From Patella vulgata (taxonomy: Eukaryota > Mollusca > Gastropoda > Patellidae), in the NCBI RefSeq assembly GCF_932274485.2, contig NC_065879.2:36078436-36142435 (forward strand): a DNA stretch of 64,000 nt, given 5' to 3'. The position numbers were made by a program, and so were the translations under genes. How positions within the stretch are numbered: the stretch's first letter is position 1; each line of letters begins with the position of its first letter. Below the pieces are notes generated by a model. That model did not search any database and was not told where the DNA came from. It saw nothing but the letters and a program-made list of their open reading frames with translations. This document shows positions 1 through 13,000 of the stretch, in pieces.

Positions 1-1900
1 TAAGACAATTTTATTGTAAAGAATCCTCTGTGTAAGGGTAAGCCAACCGAGTTTAGTAAATAAAGAGGTGGACGGAGTTTCAATCGGTGCATCAAGAATA
101 GCTCTTGCTGCCCTCTTTTGTAATTTTAAAAGAATGTCTAATCTACTTTTGGTAGCATTTCCCCAAATAATAGAGCAATAATCAAATATTGGTAGTATGT
201 AACTGTTATAAAACAAAATTCTTGTCTCGTAAGGTAAATGATCTTTTATCTTATTTAGGAGAAATATTTTTGATGCAAGTTTTTTAGACATATCTGCTAT
301 CTGTGCTTCCCAATTAAGGTCTTGGTCAATTTGAATTCCAAGTAATTTTGCGGTAGTAACCGTCTCAATTTTCTCACCATGGAGAGATAAAGTTAGGTTT
401 TTCTGATTTCTTTTGTGTTTTGTTGAAATCAGCATTGATTTTGTTTTCGAAGGATTGATTACCATCCCATTGTTTTCACACCATTCAGCAACCAAATAGA
501 GATCATTTTGGAGATTTTTGGCGATGGATAAAATATCTTTGTGTGAACAATGCAGGGTACTGTCATCAGCAAACAAATCTATCTGACTTGATTCAATATT
601 GAGTGGGAGATCATTTATAAAAATTAGGAATAGGAGAGGACCCAGGATCGAACCTTGTGGAACCCCGCATTTGACTGTAGTAATTGAGGAGGTAATTGAT
701 CCTAAACATACTTTTTGCTTCCGTGAGTCAAGATATGATTCAATCAAAATTTGTGAATTATTATCAAATCGATAAAGATGTAGTTTTTCAATAATAAGCT
801 TATGATCAATGAGATCAAATGCTTTGCTAAAATCAAGATACACTATACCACTCATCGCACCATTATCGATAGCATCAAGCCAATTATCTGTCATTCGGAT
901 CAGTGCAGTAGCACATGAATGATTTGATCTAAATCCAGATTGGTAAGCATAAAGAACATTGAAGGTTTCCAAATAAGTTTGAATTTGAGTGCTCAAGTGC
1001 CTTTCGAATATTTTTGAAATTGTGGGGAGAATTGAGATTGGCCTATAATTGTTCGGATCATCTTTAGCTCCCTTCTTATGTATAGGAATAATTTTAGCCA
1101 GTTTAAGGGCACTGGGGAACATGTTTTGAGAAATACAAAGATTAATGATATATGTCAAACTGCTACAAATTGTATACGCAGACAATTTTAAAATTTTGGG
1201 TCCAATACCATCACACCCAATGGCTTTGTTACTATTTAAACTCAATAAATGTTTTAATACCTCTGTGGTAGTAATACAATTAATAGAAAAGTTGTTATTT
1301 GGGGGAATCTTATCATTTACGTAATCTGATATCTTTCGTTTGCACTCTTGAGAAAGTGGTGTATAGGGGGGCTTAATGTCATCAGTTAAATTAGTGAAGT
1401 AATCATTCATCACATTAGCAATAGCATTTAGATCATTAACTGTTGTTTTTCCATATTTAATACTATTGGGATAAGGGCAATTATTGGGTTTATTTTGTAT
1501 GTCACTAAAATATCTCCATATGTTTTTAGATTGCTCTTCATTTTCGATAGAGTCCTTGATAAAGTTTTTTTTGGCTTTATTAATGAGATTTTTGGTTTTA
1601 TTTCTCCATATTCTATAGTCGTCACACCTCTTGGAGGCTTTAAAGAAGTCCCTGAACTTTCGGGCTTTATTTATTTCCTCATTAAACCACTTCGGTTGAT
1701 AGTATCTTTTTACTCTTTTTCGCTTTTGCGGAGCATGGCAGTCTAAAACACCTATAAAAAGGTTATACCAAGTATCAAGGGCAGAATTTGGGTCATCAAT
1801 TGACTCGACTAGTTCAAATGGAATTTTAGCAAGATCATTAATAAAATTAGAATCATCAAAGTTTTTGTAATTTCTGTATAGAATTTCCAAGTGGTTGTGT
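1..1900 (-). mobile_element. 5'-truncated LINE, long open reverse transcriptase
   Basis: The minus strand is open without a stop from about 1900 down to base 1 (over 630 codons) and runs off the window edge. In order it reads: the end of an endonuclease-like region (about 1890-1680), a basic linker, and a full reverse transcriptase palm. Visible motifs include NNYRPIS near 1050, SGFRSNHS near 930, YLDFSKAFD near 820, PQGSILGPLLF near 640 and the catalytic FADD near 555. A thumb segment follows, with the IWGNATKSRL and LGWLTL motifs typical of jockey/CR1-type LINEs. A stop near 1901-1903 marks the 5' truncation, and the 3' end lies outside. The intact frame suggests a fairly young insertion. 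It appears to sit in an intron of ASPM, because the next exon starts at 2233. The exact clade (jockey, CR1 or related) is uncertain. Confidence 0.9.
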
Positions 1901-1903
1901 CAT

Positions 1904-2232
1904 TCTGTATTAACAATCTGCTGTATATTGTATTTTTATCATAAGAACTACCCTTTTTGTTTAAAATATTTTTAATATATCTACTATTTTTTTTTTTTCT
2001 TTTGTTCTGTATCTCTTTTTGTAAATAATTTATTCATATTCATTTTGACAATTTTAATCTGAACTGGTTTGAGTCAATGAGTTAATAATTAAATTCACCA
2101 TAATGACAGTAACTGACTTTATTCCTGAATTAAAAAGATAGATGTACGAGATCTAAAATTAATGAAAATCAAGACTCTTGGTTTCTGAGTAAAGAAGTTA
2201 TTGTTTATTTGCAATTTTATTGTTTATTTCAG
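1904..2232. other. ASPM intron sequence
   Basis: AT-rich sequence between the LINE and the first visible ASPM exon. It ends in a T-rich tract and an AG acceptor at 2231-2232. No other feature was seen. Confidence 0.6.
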
Positions 2233-4030
2233 TGGACGCTGGAAAATTGTTTGTTGATGGTATGAAGGGTAGTACTAGATTAGCACCAACTAAAGAAGTT
2301 TTATCTATTAGAGCCTATGCTGCAAGACGAAGAATGAACAAATTACGACGAGCATCTTGTTTACTTTACCAATCACAGACAGTGGTACATGTCATACGTA
2401 AAGTAGAGATTGAAGTAGAGAGTAGACGATTGGCTGTAAGAAAAGATAGAATGCTTCATGCTGATTTAGGTTTGTTATATAATGAGAACTGGACTAAGAA
2501 AGATGACAAGTACATTGTTGTGAGGAGTTTTTAAATATGCTTGAGATCATATTTTTTATTTCGTTAGTGACAAAAAATCAAACTTGAAAATTCTGTGTTT
2601 TGCAGGGATTTTTTGACTTGCATATGTAAATTCATATTGACTGTAAGGGCAACTTCTTGAAAAAACAAAATAGATAATCAACTCTTTTAGATTTTTCGCC
2701 TTTTTCTAGCAGGAACTAAATGAAGTTTATTATTTCCCAAAAAGTGCTAAGAATTGGAAAATTCGTTTTCTGACAATATAGTCCCATGCATTGGAAGTTG
2801 ACTAAGTAGAGACAAAATTTGAAGCTGTTTGTATCATCTGTCTTTTGTTGGCTAATGACCTGTTTTATACTAGATAAGTGTTCTGTTTTGTTTGATGCCA
2901 AGGATCTCATAATATATCACAAATCATTGTCAGAATTACACAAATACATGTCATTTAGGATTGATATATTTTTTTTCAGGAATTAAACAGAAAATATTAG
3001 ATATGTTATTATGTTATAATCCACTGTGGCTTAGAATTGGACTAGAGGTAAGATTTTACAGCCACTGCTTGCATCTCTTTATAAATCACCTCCTGAACTC
3101 CAGTCTTATCTGTTGTGTCTGTGGCCGTTTTATCTTGATATAGATTTGTAACCACCACTGCTTTTGTGTTGCCAGTGGTGCTACTTGGTCACATAAGATT
3201 AGTAGTAAAAATTAAAGATTTACTAATAGGCAATAGTAAGATTATATTACTACAGTCTAATAATAATAAAATTTTGTCTTATTTGTTATTTGGTGAGGTG
3301 ATATTGTTGTTTTAATAAAAATAATAACATTGAATTTCTTTCTATTTTTAGACTATATTTGGTGAAATGATATTATTACAGTCTAATAATGATGTTATTG
3401 GTTTATCAAGATTTATAGTGTATCGTTTATTAAGTAATCCAGATATAGTATCAGAATATGCCCACCCTACTGTTCCTCATTTATATAGAGATGGTATGTC
3501 ATATTGAAGTAATTTTTGAAATCTTTGATTAGACATTCGGGATTGGAATTACATGCTCCGGATTTGAAACTTATCAGGCTGATTCACCACTGATAATTAA
3601 GTAACCATAGAATATCGACCATTGATACATTCAACCATCTCCAGTTGTCACAGCAGAAACATGATTGCTTTCTTCAATTATGTCACAATTCAACTGGCAC
3701 CACATCATTTATCAGATCTGACAGAACTAGATTCTTGTCACTTGATTGCATTTCTGTCAATTCAGAACATTTAATGGTTTTGTTTATTTTGACTAAAAAT
3801 TTCAGAGTTGTCTAAAAATTCTTGTTGTCCATGAGTCTCAATCAATAGAATAGAATTTGTTGCATTATCACAGGTTAACCGGCATATTTTGTTTTTTAGG
3901 TTTTGCAGAAGCTATATCATCACATACATTAAAGAAGTTTTTATTATTAGTGTATTTCTTAGATCACGCTAAACAGTCTCGTCTGATTGATCATGACCCA
4001 TGTTTATTTTGTAAAAATGCTGATATGAAG
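2233..4030 (+). CDS. ASPM: ASPM exons before the CH domains (exons 1-4 in window)
   Basis: Four exons: 2233-2469 (enters in phase 1, leaves in phase 1), 2980-3047, 3352-3493 and 3900-4030. They encode the region ahead of CH1, including [12 protein letters not shown] and [11 protein letters not shown], followed by [11 protein letters not shown] and [12 protein letters not shown]. This is an all-helical, highly conserved part of ASPM. Acceptors are T-rich; donors include GTTTGT, GTAAGA, GTATGT and GTAGGT. The open frame after 2469 continues to a stop at 2534, but the conserved peptide is rebuilt only by splicing into 2980. Confidence 0.92.
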
Positions 4031-7000
4031 GTAGGTTTATTAATTGTGTGTATTTAGCACAAATTTCTTTCACATTTGGAAAATATCAAAGCAGGGAAAT
4101 TTTAGCCAGGACAGCAGCACCACAACAGCCTGCTTTTATTACAAATTCCACATGTCAAGGGTACTTGTATGTGCTCACTAATGTGTACGTGGTACCTCAG
4201 ATTTTCATCCCATCGAACGATTTGGCCCTTCATCATGACATGGGGAAACCATGCCTGAAAATTCTGATTGAATTTTGTCTACTAACACCTGGATTAAACC
4301 CTGGACCTCCTACTCAATGAGCCACCCTATTAGAATCTATAAGTCTGGAAATAAGCATCCTATCATTGACATACCCGACATCAACCTCTGAATTATTAAG
4401 ACACAATTTATATTGTCTAGGGCCATATGACGGCTCTGATTTTCCTCTTGTGTGTTTTTTTATTTATATTTTTAATGCATGCTGTGCACACACAGTTAAA
4501 AATCATTGTTTCAACTCCCAAATATGTGTGTAAGATTTTGTAAACTGTGAATGATACGCCTTTGATTTGTTGTATTTTGTTTTTTAAAAGGCAAGTAAGA
4601 ATTTCCTGGTACAGTTTTCACGTGATTTCTTGTCAGGAGAAGGAGATATCACGAGACATTTAGCTTATCTGGGTTACGTTGTAAATCATACCCAGACAGC
4701 GTTGGATGAATTTGACTATGCTGTTACAGCCCTGGGAGTTGATTTGCGTGATGGATTAAGATTAACGTAAGTCATATGAGCACATTTTTTTTAATTCTTT
4801 GTCTTGTTAAAATTTTGTTCTCTGTTTATCTAAATTTAATGAACCCCCCAAAATTAGACTTCGGGATTCATGGCTCTTAAATACTCAATATAAAAACTAC
4901 ATTAAAAAGTTAGTTCAAACAGACAAATGATATTAAAATTTATTTAGATTTTGAAATGAATAATAGCTTGTATTTATTTATATTTGCGAATTGTTATTTT
5001 TGAGTTGTCTTGAAAATCCTACTTAAATTTTTCTGTTTAATATCTCAGAGACTCTATGGGGATACTTGATTGATTGAACTTTCCGGAATTGAATTAGCTT
5101 AATACCAAAAATAGTATAGTATATGAATATTATGTGTAGTAAGAATTGTGTTTAAATTTGTAGACGAGTAATGGAGTTTTTAAGCAATGATTGGAGTCTG
5201 ATGTCAAGATTACGAGCACCAGCAATCAGTCGACTACAGAAAATACATAATGTAGAGGTTGTTTTCAAAGAACTGACTAAGAGAGGCTTGGATGTGTCAT
5301 TACTAGGTAACTCTATTTTAATGTACTAATAGCGTCTGAAATCCAGCAAGATGGGCTATCCATTGGGACTGGAAATATTCATAAATGTTAGAAAATATTT
5401 GTGCTTCACATGTAAAAATGTCTGAATATAAACAGGGGGACGGGGGTAACTGTGCATTCACTTTCCTTATAACCATATTATCTCCCCTTAGACTACAAAA
5501 CTAATTTTTGCTAAAGCATAAAATCAATCTGGCGACTTCAAGTTTTCTTTAAAAAGCTTTGAGATGTGTAGGCAGTCACCACTAAAGGCATTATCCAATT
5601 CTCTTGTCTTATTTTAGATTGTGTCAGCATTTAAGAAAGAGTTGTCCTGCTTGAATAGGGACCAGACTACCAAATAGTTTTTCATATTGCTATTTCTACA
5701 ACAAATGTCTAAATTATTAAATCTTGCAAATTTTCACGATTGACATGCTTTAGTTATACTTGAGAGAATCAAGTCTGAAATGTTTATAAAAAATGGGAAT
5801 TTTAATATTGATCCCATGTTACAGTTTCTATGAACAAAATGAACAAGAGCCTAATTTTGTCCAAGTATAATATCATATGCACATCACAACACATACTAAG
5901 GTGATAAAGTATTTTGTAAAAAGAAAAAAATTGTTTTCCAGAAACTAAGCTGAATGCTCGGGATATAGTTGATGGACATAAAGAAAAGACGCTGAGTTTA
6001 TTATGGCATATTATATTTCATTTCCAGGTAGATTATTTTTTTTTTTAGAAAACCTAACCCTTACATTTAAATTTGTTTTTAACCACAATTGCTTGAAATA
6101 GTAATGGTTATTTCCACAGAAACAAAAGAATGGGGAAGGTGAGGATCCCCGCCCCTTCGAACATCCTATAATCCCTGATTTTAGATAAGAGTATATCACC
6201 ATCAAAAACACAGGTAAAATAACCAGGTAATACAGAGCACTGGATGATTACAATAGCAAGTAAAGCCCTTTAAGCAGTTACTAAGTAAGCCACGAAAACT
6301 GTGCCTAGGGAGGTTATCGACATGGTCAAGTATAAGAAAATTTTGGACATTGCTAATATAGCTTCTATTTTCTGGCCTCTATATAGCATGTCATTGAAAA
6401 TCACAGATAAGAGTAACATATAGTCATTTAATACAATATCTTTTGTGTTTACTTATTTGTTAGTGCAGATCATCATTCAAGGGTAGAAACTAGTGCAGTC
6501 ATGTGAATGCACATCAGTTACGCTTTTATTGTATACATGTAGCTGTTACTGAACCAAGTGAAGGAAACACTTAATATCTTGAGGTAATAAGTTTAAAAGG
6601 TTTCACTTTTCATTGTTTTGATAATCTTTTTTTATTGATCTTTTAGGTTGATGTATTAATAGATATTGAACAACTCAAGTCCGAAATTGCAATCCTGGAA
6701 AAGACATTGCGTGTAAAAATTAGCATGCAGAAATTATTAAAATTGCATGTTGATAACCAAGGTAAAAGCATGCTTTCGAAATTTATTGTCTTTGCATTCG
6801 CGGGAATTTCAAATTTTTTTATTCCATTATCATATATGACTTATGGGCGTTGAGCAGTCTAAAAAGCACATTTTAAAGCTAGCACTGTAAGTTTTTTTTC
6901 CTAAGATATGACATTTTTTATTATTTGGGGTGGTAAACTACACACTAATCACCAAAAAAATACCATCTTTATTTACCAATTATGTTCCAAAATTGGCCCA

Positions 7001-10000
7001 ACAGCATGATAATAAAACGTGCTGATGACAACAAAAGTTGAATTTTCCCAGTTATGCCTGCATGGATTTCCATCGAATCCAAGAAACGGTCAGACTGGTA
7101 TGTGTCCTGTGTTATTTTATCGGACCATAACTTCATGGATTATGGCCCCTGATTGTTTGAAAAATCACGCTTTTAGCTTGGGGACACTCTAGAGGTCACA
7201 ATTTTCATCTGACTTTGATGAAACTTGAAATGTATGTTTATTACCCAAAGATCTTGGTTCCTTTCGATATTTGTGCATATCGGATTGTAACTTCCCGAAT
7301 TATTCCTCCTGATTGTACAAAATTTCGAGTTTTTAACTTTTGTCTCTCTAGAGGTCACAATTATTATCCGATTTAAAAAATCGTCAGAACATATCACCGT
7401 TACACCGTATTGTAGATTGAGTTCGAATTTCGTGAAAATCGGAACAAAATGACCGCCCCTCATATGCAAATAGTGTAAAAATATGGTATATGGTGGACCC
7501 TCTAGATGCCACAATTTTGGTCTGAATTTGATAAACTTAAAATTATGTTCATATCACAAAGATCTTGGTTCCTTTTGATAATCATGCATATCCAAACATA
7601 TCTTTCTGTATTATGGTCCCTGATTATTCGAAAAATTGCATTTTTAGCTTGTGGACCTGTTAGAATAGAAGTCACAATTTGTATTCAATTTTAATAAACG
7701 TTTAAATTTATCACCATTTCACATCAATGAAGTTTGAATTAGAATTTTGTGAAAATATGACCCAAACTGCCGAGACTTTGGAACACAATAACTCACATTC
7801 TAATTGAGCTAGAATGTTAAAACTTGGTGTAGGCGTTCATTAGGTGAATTTCTTGATGGAGTTCGATGATAAACATTGTCTGCTTACGGTAAGCAGAGAT
7901 AAGCAATCTGATTGGGTGATGCTTTGGGACATGATAACTTTGGTTTTAATTAAGTGAGAGTGGTGAAACTCCGAGTATAGATACATTATATCATTACCTT
8001 GACTAAGTTCGATGATGAGAATTTTCTGCTTAGGCTAAGGCGCAATAAGCAATTTGAATGGTCAAGACTTTGGAACATAGCAACTCTGCTTTTAAATAAG
8101 GTAGAATGTTTAATCTTGATGTAGATGTTCATTAGGTGAATGTTTTGACTGAGTTCAATGATTAACATTCGAGCTAAAGCTAAGCAGAGCTAAGAAATTT
8201 CATTGGTCGATGCTTTGTGACAAGATAGCTTTAATTCTATCTGATAGAGAGTGATGAAACTTGGTGTATAGTTGATAATCAGTTTGATTGCTTGAAAAAA
8301 ATAAATGTGCAATTAATTAATGTGTCATCTATTTATTTTGGGGTTTCAGCGGGGACATCACCCTCACTGTTTGCTTGTTTTTAGCTTGTTCTCTATCTTT
8401 CTCTTGCAAAATATGGGAATATCGTGCCTGGCAACCGCTTGTTGTATTTTACTTCCAGGGTTAAGGCCCTTGTTTTAGTTTGTATCACCTTGTGAACCCT
8501 CAAAGGATGAAAATTAAATATGCAACACCCCTGTTGACTGCTCGGCCGCTTTAGCTGTTGTGGGCGTATGTTTCATTGCCTGGCAACCTATCTTTCTTTT
8601 TTATATTGTATCCACATATATTTGATTTTATTTGCAGCCCGTCGTGATTCTGGAGAAGCAGACGTATTAAAAAATGAAAGATTGACACTGCTGTTAAAAT
8701 GGTGTCGTCTTGTCTGCTTACATTATGGAATAAAGGTAATATTTTACAATGTGTTATGCGATCAACATTAAATATGAATCTTAAACGTACAGATTATTCT
8801 TTGAAAATAGAATTATTCTTTAATATGAGCACTAGAGAACTAGCTCTTTGTTCTTGTCATGTTAATAATGTCTAATTGATAATTTATATAGAGAGGTGCA
8901 ATAGTCAGATTTAGCTCTTGAATAATACCCCTTCAAATATAGGCTCTAGAGGCTAAAGTTAATATATCCGATTGACTTTAAATTTATACACAGTGTTTAA
9001 GGTCATGAGACGAAGAAGCCTATTGATTTTCAACGATTTCCGATAATTACTGCCAGAGTTATGACCCTTAATAACTTTGAAAAATCTTGTGGATGCTCTA
9101 GAGGCTAAAGTTAATATCCGATTGACTTTAAATTTATACACAGTGTTTAAGGTCATGAGCCGAAGAAACATTGATTTTCAATGATTTCCGATAGTTACTG
9201 GCTGCTAATATCTGATTGACTTTAAATTTATTCACTGTGTTTAAAATAAATTCATGAGATGCAGAAGCCTTTTGATTTTGAACAATTTTCTATAATTACT
9301 GCCAGAGTTATGGCCCTTGACCTATTTGAAAAATCTTGTTGACGCTCTAGAGGCTAAAGTTAATATAAATCTGTTTTATCATCTGGGGTTCCTCAAGGTT
9401 CTGTTCTTGGTCCTATTTTATTTACCCTTTATACATCACTATTAGGTGATATTGTCAGAAAATATGGTCTCAGCTTTCATTTGTATGCCAATGATACTCA
9501 TTTATATATTTCATTTACAACTAATTGTCCATCTTCTTTCAATTTATCAAAATTGCAACTTGAGAACTGTATTAGTGAAATTAGAAAATGGATGTCAAAG
9601 GAACCTCCCTGTTGTAATTGGTAATTGTGATATTTGTTCATCTTATTCTGCCCGTAATATTGGCGCAATCTTTGATAGTTTTATGCTAAAAATATGGGAG
9701 CTCAAGTAAATAATATTTGTAAATTGTGTTATTTTAATATCAGAAATATAGGTAAAATACGTAAAATTGTAACTGTAGATGCCACTAAGTCACTTGTTAA
9801 TTCTCTGATCACTCTTGATTAGATAACGTTAATTCACTTTTAGATGATTCGCCTTTAAATCTTATAGATAAATTACAAAAAGTACAGAATACTGCAGCTA
9901 GACTTGTTACTTTAACTAAGAAATGCGATCACATAATTCCTGTTTTATATAATTTACACTGGTTACCTGTTAAATATCAAATTGATTTTAAGATTTTATT

Positions 10001-13000
10001 ACTTACTTTTAAATGTTTAAATAATTTAGCTCCTGTTTACCTCTCTGATCATTTATAACTTTATACACCTGGCCGGACATTACGTGTATCAGATAAACTA
10101 CTTTTAAAGCTCAAAACTGCTCAACTATTCTCTTATGGTCAGCGCTATTTTACATGTAGTTTTCAAGCACCTGTTTTATGGAATAATCTGCCATTTAGTT
10201 TAAGATGTTGTACATCTCTATATTCTTTTAAAAAACGACTTAAACACATTTATTTATTCAGGCTTTTAACTGACTCTGTATACAACTGTTAACATGTCCA
10301 TAATCTTATTGTTTCTTCATGTTGTCACTTTGTAAAGTACACCTGAACATGTTATATGAAAGGGTGCACAATAAATATCCTGTAATAATAACAATAATAA
10401 TAATAATAAATTGTTTAAGGTCATGAGACAAACAATCGAAACAAATTCTAATGTTTTCTGATAATTATTTCATGGGTTATATTACTTGTAATCAGATTTT
10501 CATGAGTTGTAAATATTCTCATTTCTGACAAAAGATAAAAAAAAAAGTGACAACACTTGTTCACTGCCCAGAGGACTTAGCTGCTGTGGGTGTATGTTTC
10601 CTTGTCTGGCAACCAATCTTTACCTAATTAGTAAAAGAATGTATTTTTATAGATCGAGAACTTCAGTGTATCATTTTCTGATGGTCGTGCCCTGTGTTAT
10701 TTAATACACCATTATTATCCTACCTTATTACCACAAGATCTTATCAAGAAACAAACCACATTAAGTTACATGGAAGAAATGGAAACTAAGGAAGAAGAAG
10801 AATTTGATTCAGATGCTAGTTTTGATTGGAGTCAAACACCTCATTCTGGTAATATTTATTTAAATCTATTTCTATGATCAAATCATTTTAGTACAGGACT
10901 CTTTTTAGATTTTTTGTTACTTGTATCCAGTTCGTTTTATCTAAAGTAATACAATATGTTTAAGATAAAACCATTTTAGTACCAAAAACAAGTTCATGAT
11001 TGAATTGGTATTTACAGACTGATATACAACTTGCATCAAGCAACTGAAACTTAGCAGAATCTACTCTGCTTAAGTTATAATATTGGAAGGCATGGCAATA
11101 TTAAAATCAAAGTATGGTGTTGACAAGATTTTAATTGATTAAAACTTGTATGTCCTTATAAATTTCAGATCTTGAAAAACCTGAAATGTTTGAGCAGTTC
11201 TTAAATAATGAAAAAGACAATTTCAAGCTCTTGTATGAGAAGGTACACTGATATATTTTAGATTTCTCTTAAAAAATAGTTAATCATGAACATTTAATAT
11301 TTATGTTCTAGATATTTATTATATTGATGCATTAGCATCATGTGTTACCAAACTAAGCATAATAATACATGTAGTTTGTTTGTGCGGCAGTGATATAAAC
11401 TGGTAAAACAAATTATAAACAAACGTATGTCTACAAATATATTGACATGAATAATTTTCCAGAGAAAAATGACTTGAGCACGTCACTAAGAGTACAGTCT
11501 CTTATTCCTCCTGCTAATGCAATTTGGTATCTTTTTAATTAATTAAATAGAATAAGTTACCGTATGTTAATCCCAAAATAACTTGGTTCACTAAGAAACG
11601 CCATTTCTCTTAAATTCTCTTTTGTACAGGTTTCTGGATTAGGGGGTATTCCGTTGATGTTAAAAGCAGCTGATATGTCTAATACCATACCTGATGAAAA
11701 GATTGTTATGACTTACGTATCTCATCTCTGTAGCCGTTTATTAGATATAAGAGAAGAATCAAGAGCAGCTAGAATTATACAGAATGCTTGGAGAAGATAT
11801 TGGTTATCACACACCATCAAACATCAAGAGGTCATTAAACATTAACTATTTAGGTGTTGTGCAATTAAATTGTTTAATTATTTGGGGCTTTTACGGGTCT
11901 TAATAGCCCAGCTTATCTTCTCTTGGACTGCAATGCCTATTGGTCAGTATAAAATATCCTCAAATTGTGTTTCTGGAAAACTAGTTATTGAGCTGCTCAT
12001 ATATACACTTAATGACTTATGGGTCATGTCTCAATTCACCAGTTAAAAAAAAATCATTCTGCATAATTTCAACGAAAGATTATAGTCACATTTCTTCTCA
12101 ATCATTCAACATGATGTACACAAATCTCTATGTGACCTTTGATACTGTATAGACCATTCATCCTAATTAATATTTGTTTCTGTCGAAACAATACCACGGT
12201 TTTACCTGTAAACCAGATACTGATACAGAAGGAAAATCACCAAAAATCATCTAATTTGTACTTTAAACTGGACACAAGTACAAATTAGATGATTTGGGGT
12301 GATTTTAAATCATTTTTACTAATTTTTAAACAAAGATTTGATATTAAACGAATGTGAAAGAAATCAGTGCTAGATACACGAGATTAAATGTTACCGTGTT
12401 AATTAATGTCTTGTTATTCAGGATCAATGTAAGCTCAAGATCACAGTCAAAATGATGTTGTTGGAAATGTTTTGTAGACGTCACATTTATGGACATGTGA
12501 CCACATTAGATCACCATTGTGTCATTTAATATCAGTATTGGTCTTTGAAAATTCCTGAAATATCTTTAAGTCTTTGTCATGAATTAAAATTCTATTATAG
12601 AAACAAGAAAAGGCTGCTCAAACTATTCAGGCAGCCTATAGAGAGTATAGAAATAGAAAGAAAATGAAGGTTATTATTGGGAAAGTTGTTAGATTACAGG
12701 CTTTATGGAGAGGTTGTAAAGCCAGGAGAGCTGTAGTTATTATGAAACAAAAGATTGAGGATGAGAAGCGTATTAAAGCCTGTCTTAAAATAAAGGTACT
12801 AATACTACTATATGAACTGTAATTATAAATACATAATCCACCAGTAGCTATTGTAAAAGATTTATTCATTGTAATATTGTAAATTACAATAGATGCACGC
12901 ACAACCTCACAGAAATATAGGGTGGTAGAAAATAGGTTACATAACAATTAAAAAAATAAAGGAAACACAATTGTAATTTTGTTGTGTAATATTCCTCCCT

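Noticed and set aside
2470-2534. Extension of the first visible ASPM exon to its stop
   Set aside because: Splicing at GTTTGT (2470) into 2980 restores the conserved HADLG-IKQKIL sequence, so the read-through is intron.
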